Below, in pieces: positions 1 through 13,000 of a stretch of DNA of 64,000 bases. The stretch is from Salvelinus alpinus (taxonomy: Eukaryota; Chordata; Actinopteri; Salmoniformes; Salmonidae). The notes under the pieces are model-generated. The model did no database searches. It was not told the DNA's origin and was given only the letters and a program-made list of their open reading frames with translations. A program made the position numbers and the translations under genes. How positions within the stretch are numbered: position 1 is the stretch's first letter; every line of letters begins with the position of its first letter. The DNA is taken from assembly GCF_045679555.1 (NCBI RefSeq), contig NC_092094.1, positions 33,744,430 through 33,808,429 on the forward strand, given 5' to 3'.

Positions 1-735
1 TGACTTGTTTTAAGGACATTACATCAAAGTTGGATCAGCCTGTAGTGTGGTTTTCCACTTTAATTTTGAGTGTGACTCCAAATCCAGACCTCCATGGGTT
101 GATAAATTTGATTTCCATTGATAATTTTTGTGTGATTTTGTTGTCAGCACATTCAACTATGTAAAGAAAAAAGTATTTAATAAGAATATTTCATTCATTC
201 AGATCTAGGATGTGTTATTTTAGTGTTCCCTTTATTTTTTTGAGCAGTGTACATTACTGCAAAATAGAAAAGCATGAAACAGAACAAAATATAAGAATGC
301 TTGAATTTATTGCATCTTTGTATCATCAAATCATATGATTATTTTGTTGATTATACTGCCAAATGTAATACAGTAGCAGTAGTTTGATTACAGGTTGTTT
401 CCTTGTATGGAAAAAAGAGGAGCTGTTTAGCTTATCTTGTGTAGACAAAACTGTCAGTTTTATGAAAAACTCTTTGTATTTGCCAAATCTTGGTTTCAAC
501 TAACCTCTAGCCTACTCAATATGGTAAGGGCGAGTTCATTGAAAACTGAAAGGTTGTGAAAAAAATTATATATTGTCTGTGGTCAAACGGATACAACATG
601 TTACAACATGTTGCTGATACAACATGTTCACAAAGGTTATACAGTTCACGTATGATGAAAACTCTGATACTGTATAGGGATCTTTAGATGTTCTGGCTTT
701 ATATTATATCAGTGGTCATCTTTAAATGCTAATCT
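1..735. other. Intronic sequence upstream of the first alpk3 exon in view
   Basis: No gene is seen here. The stretch is AT-rich and lies upstream of an exon that begins with a splice acceptor, so it is most likely intron of alpk3. A short motif at about 221-252 (a T-run followed by GAGCAGTGTA) resembles the end of a Tc1-like element, but nothing beyond that end is recognisable. Confidence 0.5.
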
Positions 736-739
736 TTGA

Positions 740-1745
740 TAATGGCACCGGATGGGATGGCTGCTGTTTTACGGGCTCCTAACCAACTGTGCTAGTTTGT
801 TTGTTTTTTCGCATTGTTTGTAACTTATTATGTACATAAAGTTGCTGCTACTGTCTCTTATGACCGAAAAGAGCTTCTGGATATCAGAACAGTGATTACT
901 CACCTCGAACTGGACGAAGATTTTTTCTTTAACGAGTCTGTTGCAAAGGATATACTGCTTTCCGGGGGAACAGGTCCACATCCCGTCATTCACGTGAAGA
1001 AAGGCGGAGATACAGAGGGAGAAGGTCTGGATGCCTTGTTAGGATTCGTAGGCGAGTGAGTAAATCGTCATACCATTGGTTCTATTGGCCAACATGCAAT
1101 CAATGGAAAACAAACTCGATGATCTACGGTCGAGAATATCCTACCAACGAGATATTAAAAACTGTAATATCTTATGATTCACCGAGGTGTGGCTGAACGA
1201 CGACACGGATAATATAGAGCTGGCTGGTTTAACATGTCTAATGTTAAAGAAGTCTCGAAATATTGCTCACCTGAGGTAGAGTACCTCATGATAAGCTGTA
1301 GACCACACTATCTACCAAGAGAGTTCTTATCTATGTTATTCATAGCTGTCTATATACCACCACAAACCGATGCTGGCACTAAGACCGCACTCATTGAGCT
1401 GTATAAGGCAATAAGCATACAAGAAAATGCTTATCCAGAAGCGGCGCTCCTAGTGGCCGGGGACTTTAATGCAGGCAAACTTAAATCCGTTTTACTTCAT
1501 TTCTACCAGCATGTCACATGTTTAACCAGAGAAAAGACAATTCTAGACCACCTTTACTGCACACACAAAGACACATACAAAGCTCTCCCTCGCCCTCCAT
1601 TTGGCAAATCTGAACATAGCTCTATCCTCCTGATTCCTGCTTACAAGCAAAAACTAAAGCAGGAAGTACCAGTGACTCGCTCAATGCGGAAGTGGTCCGA
1701 TGCTCAATGGCAGCACCCAAGGGGCTTGAATTTTCGAGCTCTCCC
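740..1745 (+). mobile_element. LINE fragment carrying an endonuclease domain
   Basis: The part at 1234-1740 reads as the apurinic-type endonuclease domain of a non-LTR retrotransposon. Visible hallmarks are YLPREF, AVYIPPQTDAG, AYPEAALLVAGDFNAG, a TILDHLYC block and a GKSEHSSILLIPAY block, in the order found in Rex1/CR1-like fish LINEs. The upstream part at 814-1059 looks like the 5' leader and ORF1 side of the same element. The reverse-transcriptase half is absent, so this is a dead partial copy in the alpk3 intron. A reverse-transcriptase fragment that could belong to the same family lies at 26,675-27,640. Confidence 0.75.
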
Positions 1746-2143
1746 CGTAAATTTTGCAGTGATGTAGTGTCCCCATGAGTGACAGAACACTGAGCCAATC
1801 ACGCTACAACTAGAGAACATTACCAACCCCTACGCTCCGTATTTTCCGCTGGCTGCCCCACAACCACAGAAAGAACTGAGCTACTGTAGGCTGAAACACC
1901 AGCATTTTGGAGCGGCCTTTCTCAAGAAAGAAAAAAAGAGACCATGTTTGTACGTGGCTTTATTAACTCAATTATACATTTTTTACATTGTTGCAAACTG
2001 ATATGTGACACGTATTATTGCCAAAATAACATGTAAAACAGGCAACAACAAAATGTTTTTTTCTTTTTTTTTAGCTAAACAGGTTGGGCTCAAAACAGAT
2101 GGGGCTCTGCCCCACCTGCCCTGAATGACAGGTCGCCACTGTG
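1746..2143 (-). repeat. Degraded hAT-like repeat end
   Basis: The stretch ends at 2,143 with the complement of CAGTGGCGACCTGTCATTC, a terminus of the CAGTGGCG type seen on hAT-derived repeats. It contains a GGGGCTCTGCCCCACCTGCC block, common in salmonid interspersed repeats. No matching left terminus or transposase is seen, so only the right end is supported. Confidence 0.4.
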
Positions 2144-2223
2144 TTGTTCAGGTATTTCCAAATACCATTTGAGTGTGTTGATGTTTTGTGGTACTAAACA
2201 GCTGTGTTTGTTTTTGCCTCAAG

Positions 2224-5200
2224 GCAACCGTGGACCAGATCCAGGCAGACCCTGTCCCCCATGTGGTTGTCTCAGCCCCACATGAGCCAAACATCCAAGT
2301 GTTTTCTTCCGGGACTGATCAGGTGACAAGACATGATGCCAAAACTGAAGATTTACACAAACAGGGTCCATCTGACACTCCATGGAGCCCAGACCCCAGC
2401 AGTGGAGCAGGTTTCCATATGTCAAACCGCACTAGTGTGGGTGAAAGCGGGAGTGCTCCTAACAATAATATCTCACCCACAGTCAACCTCGGCCTGATGA
2501 CAGTAACCACAGAAAGTGAGAAAGAGAAGGCAATGCATGTGGATGAGAAGGGCATTGGAAGTGTCTATGAGACACAAGATAAATGTTATTGTGCTTTTGA
2601 GGAGAAAGGAGAGAAAGGTGATGTCAAAGTAGAGAATCAACCATGTCCCACTTTAAATGTGAGTGTTTTAGAGGAGAATAGAGAGAAGATACATAACAAG
2701 GAGATCCATTTCAAAAGTTTGCTCCCAGAGAGTTCAGAGAATGATGGTCAAAATACACCAGAGGAATGCCCTCCTGTGGCAGGGGGGGACCATTATCTCA
2801 ACATAAAAGAGAATTCTACCTTAGCTTTGGAGGAAAGTCTTGAACGTGCCTTAAAAGTGGAATATACTCCTGCTTTGGAGAAAGGTTTTGTGGACAGTTC
2901 ATTTGGCAACCTGAAGATACAAGAACAGGTGGCACCTATTGTGCAGAAAACGTCTGAGCAAAAGGATGTGAACTTAGAGGGAAACGACGTGCCAACCCGC
3001 ACTATTGAGAGACATGTTGAAACAGAAGAAAAGGTGACTGAAATAAAGGTGGAAGTGCTGGGTGAATCTAAGATCCACTCAGAGACCCAGCCTGTGAAAG
3101 GCTCTGTCATTGTGTCCCCTGAGCCACCAGTGTCAGCATCAGTTACCAGTCCAGAGGCTAATTCCACTCATCTGGGTGGATACTTTGGAAATGTACCAGA
3201 GATTAGAATGGTAGATTCTGCTCTTAGAATCCCAGAAATCAAAATAATTGTGCCAGAACAACAGATAAAAGAAAAGCAAATGATTATACCAAATATAGAG
3301 ATTATGGAAGCAGAAGTCAAAGAGCCTACACAGCCATTGATACCTATTACACCAAATGAACGTACATCAGAGCCAGACATTTTCCAAAAGGATGTTGCAA
3401 ATGATGTGTCAGGCATAATGATAGCAGAAAATAGCTCAGCTTTTACCCCAGTGGTTATAGATGTGACACCCACTCAAGAAAGTATGTGGAATGATGAAAT
3501 CATCCGACCAACAGAGAAATTGCAGGAAGTTCCACAACCAGTTGAAGAGGCAAAAACACCTACGGCAGAGCAGTCAACTAACATAAAGAATGAGTGGCTC
3601 ACAAAGACGTTAATTCCTACAATAAATGTTTCCTATACTGATGACAGTAAACTCAGGAAAATAGATCATGAACATCCACATGTCAAGCCCTCCGTCTTAG
3701 ATAGAGGAAAGCCAAAGGAAGCACCCAGTGTGCCTCTGCGTGTGGTCCCTCCTATTTCTGAAAGCAAGGAGCTTCCTAAAAATGAGAATAAAGAATCAGA
3801 ATCATTGACGGATATGCTCAGGGGGGTCAAGAGTGATTTTGAAAATGTTACTTCCTATGAGTCTGACAAAACCCATAGTGATCCACAGAAACAGACTACA
3901 GAAACAAAGGAACAGAGTATGATAGACAACATCCCCTCTGTGTCATATAAAGCCTTAATGCCAACAGAAGTAACAACAATACAAAAAGCTGTGGACATCG
4001 GTTTTACTGAAACTGAAAAAGTAAAACCACTCAAAGAGTCAAGGATAGAGTCTTACATCATTGGCGATGAACCAAGAGAAAGAAACCCTATTGAAAGGCT
4101 TGCTGTCAAACCCCCAACACCCCCCAGGAGTCCCAGCAGTCTCCGCAGACTCACGTCAAGGACTCCCCCTGCCATTACTGTGGATGACCCTCCTAACAGT
4201 GAGAAGGCAGTATCGGAGCAGAGTGGTGGAGACACCCCAACGTCCTCCCTGTCCTGTGAGAGCAGCCCCAGGTTGAAAAGAAGGGACAGTCTGACCCTCA
4301 TCCGCTCTGCCACGCCCGAAGAGCTGGCCTCTGGAGCTCGCCGCAAGATCTTCATCCCCAGGGAGGGAGAAGGGGTTGGGGTAGTGGTGGCGCTGGGTGT
4401 GGGTGGTAGTCCGCTGGACACCCAGGTCAAGAAGGAGGCTCCATATATGTCACCCAGTCAGGCTCGCAGGGCAGCGTTCCTGCAGGCACCAGCAGGCTCA
4501 CAGACCCCACCGCTGGAGAGACGGTCCCCTCTTCTGAGCCGTAGGAAGGCCACCCTGGAGGTGCCCAAAGTTGTGGAAGAGATCAGCACTGAGGAGCCAG
4601 AGAGCCCCAAGACTGAGGTCAAACCTCCTGAGAAGGAGAAGCAGAACCCCTTCAAAGGTAAAACAATAAAATAGGAAAAGTAGGAGATTGTGTTTGATTT
4701 TAAATGAGTTAGTTGTTTTACATTAACCCAATATTGTTGTTTTGCTCATCTCTTGGTGTTGGTAACTCAGGGACTGTACAGTAGACATGTGTCTCCTATC
4801 AGGGTGGGCTGATCAGGAAGCTTCCACTGGAGGAAGTGAAAACATTAGAGAGTATCATGTACAGTATATCTTTACCTTGTTGTCCCCCCTCCCTCTCCCA
4901 CCAGCTCCTCAGGTTATCCGTAAGATCAGGGGAGAGCCTTTCCCAGATGCCTCAGGACACTTGAAGCTCTGGTGCCAGTTCTTCAACGTGCTCAGTGACT
5001 CCACCATCAAGTGGTACAGGGACGAGGAAGAGATAGTAGAGGTGAAAAGAAGGTAAATCTCTAGGCAATCTCCCATCCCAGAGTTTACAGTATCTGCTTG
5101 CCATACAATCTAGTGGTGAAATCTCATTTATACTCAACCTGATCAAAGCCATTATGTAGTTACAGTGTTAGACACCAGCCCTCTGAAAACAGTTGCTTTA

Positions 5201-7999
5201 TACAGTGATACTGTAAACATTAATTAATAGCCCAATAGACTGGTTAATCTGGGCCATATGCTATATATGAAGGACTAATGTTGTGAAGATGAACTGCCTT
5301 TAATAATACCAGCGTGGCCATCACACAGTCATGCCATTTTCTCATTCTCACTCGGAGAGGTATCCAGCTCATGTGACCAGGGAGTCCACCCAGCTCTGAG
5401 CCCTACTGTGATGCAAGGTGAATCTTTGGCCAGACACAGCCACTGTAAACTGAGACACTCTATTTCGCAATCACCAGGGGACATTAAAGTCTAGATCTGT
5501 GCTATTGGCTGCTGGGTCAGCAAAATCTCCCCTCGCCAAGCACGGCACGCAGCACTACTGTCTGTCTCAGTCTCAGTCGCACAGTGACCTCTTGTGGAGG
5601 TGAATACGATATTGAACATGACGTGAGCGTTTGAATAAGCCGTGAGCGTATGCCTTGTGTCACGTCAACCTGTTTATTTTACTTTATTTCCCAGTGGAGG
5701 AGATGAAAGCCAAGTGGCGTTGGCCATCGTCCAGACATCCAGTCGAGATTGTGGGGTGTATGGCTGCTCAATCAAGAACGAATTTGGGACAGATTCCACT
5801 GACTTCCTTCTCAGCGTAGACCGTAAGTGATGTCAACTGAACATAATTTTGAAATCACACAATATTATTTCAACAATTTTTTCCATGAGTTACCATTTGT
5901 GATTGTTTTCTCTTCTTCTGCAGTACTTTCAGAGTACTTCCTGCGGGAGGATTTAGAAGGTAAGCCTCACAGGCACTGAGAGGTTTATACAGTAATAACT
6001 TCTATTTGCTTGCTGTATTGTTGCATACCTTATGGCAATTATTCTAACAGTGTTACTACTCCTGTGGAGAGCTTCTGACATTCATATTGTGTTCTTTACA
6101 GTTGGAGAAGAGATGGAAATGACTCCAATGCTATTCACCAAAGGCCTAGCAGACCCAGGCTACTGGGGGGAGAAGTTCTTTGGGCGCATCATGACACAGG
6201 AGGCCCACCTGGGAGAGGGCTGTGCACACAAGGCCTGCAGGGCGAAGGTTATCTATGGCCTAGACCCTGTGTTTGAGTCCGGAACCACCTGTATCATTAA
6301 ATTACAAAGCCCCATCGCCTATGGGACCAAACAGGAGAGCAACCTTGCAGAGAGAAACATGGAAATTACTAAGCAAGTGAGTCTTATTGTACAGTACAGT
6401 ATGTACAGTACATTTCATCACAAGAACAGCTCTCCTATAGAGTTATGTATTGCTCTGACTCTGCATTTCTGTGTCAAGCATGAAAAAATTTACAGAAATG
6501 GTCAGCTGTTGTTTGGTATTGCAACATAGGAAGTAATCTCTACTGGGTCGTATTTATTAGGCACCAAACAGAGGAAAATGGACTGAAACAGGGAGGGAAG
6601 GGACTACCTGAACTCTAGTTTTCCGTTGCAAACCATTTTGCTACAGTGTGCCATAATGAATATGACCCTGGTCTTGTGGTGTTATCGAATAATAGCATTC
6701 AGGTACTAAGTCAGAGACTGAGTCCAGGGTTCATACCAATGCATAACCAGCGTTGATTAGTGTAACAATTGAATTGAAGAGCCTCAGTGTAGAGAAAACG
6801 CATATGGCATATCTTCACATTTTGTCTCACCAGGAGTGCAAAATCCAAAACACAGTTCGAGAGTATTGCAAAATCTTTGCAGCTGAAGCGAGGGTGATTG
6901 AAAACTTTGGCTTTTCACTGGAGTAAGTAATATAATGACTGCAATGTATATTTTGATCATTAAAACATGTTTTTTTTATGAATACACTTATTAATGATCA
7001 TTATCAATACACAATAGTATGAGTAAATTGAGGACAAAAAACAGCTGAGTATGATTATGTAATTCTTTCCCTGCACGTGCCAACACCTTTGTTTTGCTGC
7101 ATCTTTACACAGAGTGAGCCCTCTCTATCTGGTGTACCGCCCTGCCAACTCTGTCCCTTACGCCACTGTGGAGGCTGACCTGAAGGGCATCTTCCTTAAG
7201 TACTGTATGATGGATGCCAAAGGCAGGCTGATCACCAGAGCCACCTCAGAGGTGGAAATGAAATGCTGCTCCTTCCAGCATTGGATACACCAATGGACAA
7301 ACAGCAACTTACTGGTTACTGGGCTGGAGGGTATGAAAGATTAGCAGACAGGGTCATTTTCAACGGAAAAAGATGAACAAAGTCAGTTCAAATAACAATA
7401 TGATCCATGTACTTTGTTTCTTTCAGGTGTTGGACCGAAGATCACTAAAGTTAGAATCGTCACGAAATCAAAGGGGTTTGTATATTGAAATATCAGAATA
7501 ATATATTTAGGTTGTCATATGGAAATACCTATTGATGCTATTATTTGAAGTAGGTCTATACTGTGTTAATGTTTTACCAGTTGGTCCACATCATCTTATC
7601 CGACTCTTAGTTATGAAATTACTTCTGCATTGCAGGTATCAAGGCCTTACAGAGGATGGTTCTCCTAAGGTGTTTGAGCAGTTCCTGACCCAGCATCAGT
7701 GTAACTACTACTGTGGGCTCCTCAGCCTGAGAACCCTGAAGCCCATGGACACCCTGCAGCAGACCCCCAAGATCAAAGGCTCCCGGAGCCCCTTGCTCGT
7801 CAGGAAGTTGGGCTCGTCCAGCCCTCAGCTCAACAGGAAGTTGGGCTCATCCAGCCCCCAACTGCAGAGAAAAGGACTGAACAGCCCCTTGACAACCAGA
7901 AAGGCCACCTCCAGCCCAAAAGTGCCTAGAAAGACTAGGGAGACAGAAGACAACCAGTCCACAGCCAAACCCAAGGAGAGTCTCAAAGTTGTGGTATGA
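2224..7999 (+). CDS. alpk3: Alpha-protein kinase 3 (3' nine exons; 5' part outside window)
   Basis: Exons by GT-AG sites: 2224-4657, 4905-5052, 5695-5822, 5924-5959, 6102-6376, 6834-6922, 7113-7330, 7427-7475, 7636-7999. They sum to 1,247 codons including the stop and stay in frame. The first is a long, low-complexity acidic exon. It is followed by an immunoglobulin-like domain (WCQFFNVLSDSTIKWYRDEE, then DCGVYGCSIKNEFGTDS), and then an atypical alpha-kinase domain (GYWGEKFFGRI, CRAKVIYGLDPVF, ECKIQNTVREYCKIFAAEAR, HWIHQWTNSNLLVTGLEGVG). An Ig domain before an alpha-kinase fits ALPK3, a heart and skeletal muscle protein whose human loss causes cardiomyopathy; its kinase activity is doubtful in the family. 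ALPK2 has a similar layout, but the linkage to slc28a1, znf592 and nmb favours alpk3. The C-tail carries Ser/Pro-rich repeats. The gene runs tail-to-tail with slc28a1-like. Confidence 0.92.
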
Positions 8000-8873
8000 G
8001 GTAGCAACGTCCAAAGAGAATACATATCAAAGCAGCATCCCTTTTCTTTCACGCCAACGTTCAGCTTTTTTATGTTTTCCTGTCACCCATTGCTGTATTT
8101 AGTTGGGTTGAAGCTAGAACGACCAGCATGGCCTTGAACAAAATGTTACAGAGCTTGTGCCTGAAAAGTCTTCATCCAAGAAGGAGAGACAAACAGGGAG
8201 ATGAGTTAAAATCTAGGGTATAGGTCACCCTAGTGGATGTTTATATAACATTACTGTGAATTTCTCAATAACCATCAGTAGTAGTAAGATACTCCCCATT
8301 CTCCAGCTTAATTAATGCTGAAACGGTTTAAGTGAGTGGAGGAGGTACAGTACCTTTAAGAAAACTTCCAGCACTAAGGAAATGGGACACAGTTCTCTCA
8401 CACATCCAGTACAGTCCTCTTCAAAAGAAGAGACTTATGAAGTGGTTGAAACAATGGTGCTGGATACAAAGCCGTGGCCGTAAGCAGAGCTCTAATAGCT
8501 TGATGCAGATGCAAGGGTAGTGAAGTGCAGCAACTGCATTGTACATCTGGGATGTATATGTCTTGGTCATTGAAATTGTTTTTGTTGAACAGTAATTGGA
8601 TCTTGTTACTGTTGGTCGTATAGCATGCTCTACTTGTTTCTATTATGGCAGTATTATGTCCTTAAACTACGCATTACAGTCTTCCGAACACTGAGCAAAG
8701 ACAACACTACTCTTGCCTCTTCACTGGGAATATGTTTTTGTGCACTTTTTTTGCCAATGTTTTCTTGCCTTTTGAAAACTGCCAGGTTTTAGTAGTTCAG
8801 TTCATTTTTGTTGAACTTTGTTCAAATCCTGTAATCTGTTCATTGGAAATGAACATGTTCACATGCTTAAGTC

Positions 8874-9131
8874 TGAACAGTACAGTACACCGATCCCCTT
8901 AACCTGGTTCTTCAAAGGAACAGTACAGTACACCGATCCCCTTAACCTGGTTCTTCAAAGGAACAGTACAGTACACCGATCCCCTTAACCTGGTTCTTCA
9001 AAGGAACAGTACAGTACACCGATCCCCTTAACCTGGTTCTTCAAAGGAACAGTACAGTACACCGATCCCCTTAACCTGGTTCTTCAAAGGAACAGTACAG
9101 TACACCGATCCCCTTAACCTGGTTCTTCAAA
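8874..9131 (+). repeat. 43-bp tandem array, six copies
   Basis: Six near-identical 43-base units follow each other. Each starts GAACAGTACAGTACACCGAT and ends with TTCTTCAAAG. The array lies in the presumed alpk3 3' UTR. The copies look identical by eye, so the expansion is recent. Confidence 0.95.
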
Positions 9132-9437
9132 GGATTGACTCTTTAACTGAACTTGAGTGTTGAAGAGCAATAAGGGGATTACTGAAATAAACGCTTTAAC
9201 TTTGGAATGCACATGTTTGGTGCCATTTAAATGGGTCAACTCACAAAGTGAAAGAATAAGCGCTATAATATCAGAACCATGTAGAAACTGCTTTGGACCT
9301 GGCCCATGATCACAGTAAAGCAGTAGCTCACCTCCAGCTGACTTTTGCGATTGAAAATTATATGCATTCTCAACATTCACACTTCTGGGGGAGGGGTGGG
9401 ATGGGGATATTGTCACTAGTTTGAAGCGTACAGTATG

Positions 9438-9508
9438 TACGTGAGTGAGTGAGTGAGTGAGTGAGTGAGTGAGTGAGTGAGTGAGTGAGTGTGAGTGAGT
9501 GAGTGAGA
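9438..9508 (+). repeat. GTGA tetranucleotide microsatellite
   Basis: About 17 GTGA units with one interruption (GTGTGA). A likely length-variable locus. Confidence 0.95.
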
Positions 9509-10074
9509 GCATGCAAGAGGGATTAAGAGTGTTTGATATGTTGGCAGAATGCTACTGAAATGAATGTCCCTGACACTGTAATATCTGGTATGTTATGTTG
9601 TGATTTTGTAAAATAAAAGTGTACATACAATTAATGTCAAACGTTCATATTCATATTTTCACATACTGTTTATTTAGATACAATGCAGAATTTGACTTAC
9701 TGATTTACTCAATGCAAATAATCCACTCTTACAATTTACAATCCTTATTTAGCACATTTAAGCATTTCTATGCATTGATTTCCAATATATCTGTTCTCTG
9801 ACTCTTTGAATGAAAGAGTGAATCTTTAGAACTAAAGAACTATATTTATCATAAATGAAATAAAAAACCTGTTAAAGGACTTGTTTTATCTGTACAAGCT
9901 TTATCTTCTTTTGGAATCTCTGGATGGAGTTCAATCTACATTACTTATAGTATAAATATATACAATCAAATGTGAAAAAAAGTTATGAAACATAATATAT
10001 ATTGTACATACAAAGAGCTGAATGAGTTGATCTACTCACTGGTAATTAACACATAAAAGGACTTACAGGAAGAC

Positions 10075-13000
10075 CTACTTACAAACTGCATAATCAAAGA
10101 GATCACAGCAGTTCGTAAAGTACAAAGTGGCGTTGGTCACCGTGCTCCAGGAGCCCTCAAATGAGATGGTCCCATTGTTCACAGTGCTGCAACAAAGTAT
10201 TAGGTTAGATTTGGAGAATGATCTGTAGAGAAACATGTTATATCCAGCTCTTAACCCCTCTTTCACTGTTGTACTTGTTCAAACCTACCTTCCAAAGAGA
10301 TCAGTACAGCAGTTTTTTAGGTCTATATTTGTGGTGTTGAAAAAGGACGTCCGGAAAACAACCAAACAGTCAAGAGGAGGAACAAAGAGAATACCTGGAG
10401 AGGTCACAAAGAAACAAAGTAAGCATGATGCTCCTGCACTCCTGCACATACTAATCTAAAAATTAACATGTGAGATGACACATCCAGGAGAGGGCAGATG
10501 ATGAGGAAACTGATATTAAGAATAGTTTTGAAGTGAAAATAAGCACAGACCTGCAATACAGGCATTAATCAGAGACACACAGGTCCCAGTGAACAGGGCT
10601 CTCAATACTAAAGAGGAGACGTCGGCTCTTCTGGATGGGCATATGGAGGCTATAAAGAAACATCACAAAATATGGAAATTGTTAAAAATACATTCTGATG
10701 GATGGCAACACATGGAGAAAGATAAGGTGGTACAAAGTGTGGAATCTTATACTCACAAAGGCCTCCAATTACGATCCCCAGTGAGCTGAAATTGGCAAAT
10801 CCACACAGAGCATAAGTGCAGATGATCTCTGATCTGACCTGTAAAATGTGGAAACTCAGTATGTTAAATTGTGCTACAACTGTAATGTGGTTCTCTCACC
10901 TAGCTATCTTTATTTTAATTAACCTTTATTTAACTAGGCAAGTCAATTAAGAAAAAAAACGTATTTACAATGGCGGCCTACCCCAGCCAAACCCTAACCC
11001 GGACGACGCTGGGCCAATTGTGCGCTGCCCTATAGGACTCCGAATCGGGAGCCCTTAAGATGAATGCTCTAACTAAGTCGCTCTGGATAAAAGTGTCTGT
11101 TAAATGACTAAAATGTAAGATACACTTACAGAGCATCAAAGACACTTCCATAGTACACAGGTCAATACAAAGGTCCTACATATTTGGAGGAACGTACATG
11201 TGTTGTCAGGCGTTCACCTAGGGGTCATGATGGGGGCTGTACCAAATGTTTGATGTATTATAATAATAGATTATGCTTATGTTGTATTAAGAGAAGGAGA
11301 GGGGTTATAAGACCCCTCCCTCCTTACATGTACAGGGTCCTAGACTACAGATTAACTATATATATATATTCATTAAATAGGTTTAATATTGTTCCACAGT
11401 TGTTTTCTAGTCTCTCTGCCTCTTATAAAGAAACGTTCTGAGAAATGTGTGACTTAGACAGAATTCTGCAGGGGAGTGTAAGAGATAAGAGACTAGTCAG
11501 ACATTCCACAATTAATCAACTTGTGGAGTGCCTAGGCCTTAGAAAACACTGGAACTATTGTATCTCTCTTGCAAGTTTATATAGCTGTGTATGCATGGGC
11601 TTGGTCTGATGAGTAGACGGTAACGACGTATGCAGTGACATCACTAGGGATGGACTTTGGGTTTAATAAAATAACTTGGGACCTTTTCTATTTTGCAGAA
11701 CTTACTCGGAAACATGCGTGCTATGTTCCTGTTGTCAACTTCTGTCTGCAATTGCATTAATAAAGGATTTTGAATGATTTAATTAAAGCTATTGTCATAA
11801 TGCTAATTTCACCAATGAGCCAATGATTGACAAGGAACAAGGAACGAACCCCCACAGTGTCCACATCCACGTTTTGGGAATAATCAGTAATACTACAGTA
11901 TGCATGTACAGTAGTAGTTATGATTTTATGCACATAATCATTTCCAATAAGCACATACAGTATTTGTACACTAATTATAAGAGTGGGGAAAGCATACGCA
12001 CTGAGATCCATTGCCTCTCTTCGCCAATCATTTCATCCAGACCGTTGACTCTGTTAGTCTTCAACTCTGATAGCTTCTGAAATGCCAGAAACTCATTGAG
12101 GAAGAGCTTGGTGCCGATGAGTTCTGCTACTATGAAACTCTCTTCAAATGGTATCCCCATCATGAAGGCCACAGGCATGAACACATAGGAACAGATTATC
12201 TATGGGTGCAAAGTGTAGCAAGAGCAAGGGTCAATAACGGGGTTAATAGTTTCCAGTCCATAAAGTATCAACTTTAGATATTCTAATCTGAATTATTTTA
12301 CACATTTCGATGATTTGGACATCTTACCAAGGCATATTGAAATAATTATCTTATCTTATTTTGTGATGTGCACAATTATTCAGCCATGCATCACACACTG
12401 TTAAATACAAAAATGCCAAATCATGTCCATCACTCATCACGAAGTACTGGGTTAGTCATGGGTGTCAAGTCAAGACAGAAGTATCCTTGAATGTGAAATG
12501 GGATGAAGGTATGTGGAGCTGCCTGGAGCATACCTCAAATGTGATAGAGGGAAATCCCACCAGGCCTCCCAGCCAGCCAAGAGATGCATTGATGAATGCT
12601 AGTATCGCAAGGAATGCTATCAAGTTGGCAGCTATATTAGCAACAAGGCCTATTGATGTAGATGCTCCACTGCTAGCTGCTTCCAAAATGTTCTGTTCAT
12701 CACTGGGGAGTTAAGACAGCCCAATATGAACCACAGAAAGTCTATTATATATACAACAAAATGCAGGGGAATGGAAAAAATCTGTGAATGGAAAACACAT
12801 ACACACAAACACAAAACACAAAAACACATACCCACAAGCCACTTTGATATTTTCCTCTGATGTAAATTTGCTCTCTTCTGTCTCCGGATAGGACAGCTTG
12901 GAGATTGCCAAGGCACATGGGGCAGCCATTACAGAGGCAGAGATCAGAGAGGATGCATCAATCTGTGGGGCATTGAGCAATCTCAATCTCACAGAACGAT

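Larger units (their letters stand above)
8000..9635 (+). other. alpk3: alpk3 3' untranslated region with poly(A) signal
   Basis: No coding sequence is seen after the alpk3 stop. An AATAAA hexamer at 9,612-9,617 could end the transcript. The region contains a 43-bp tandem array and a GTGA microsatellite, listed separately. From about 9,636 to 10,074, between the convergent genes, nothing is recognised. Confidence 0.6.

Noticed and set aside
8874-9131. CRISPR-like regular repeats
   Set aside because: The units are contiguous without unique spacers, and the genome is a vertebrate one. This is a tandem array.
9114-9512. Minus-strand frame rich in THSLTHSL
   Set aside because: It is only the translation of the GTGA microsatellite.
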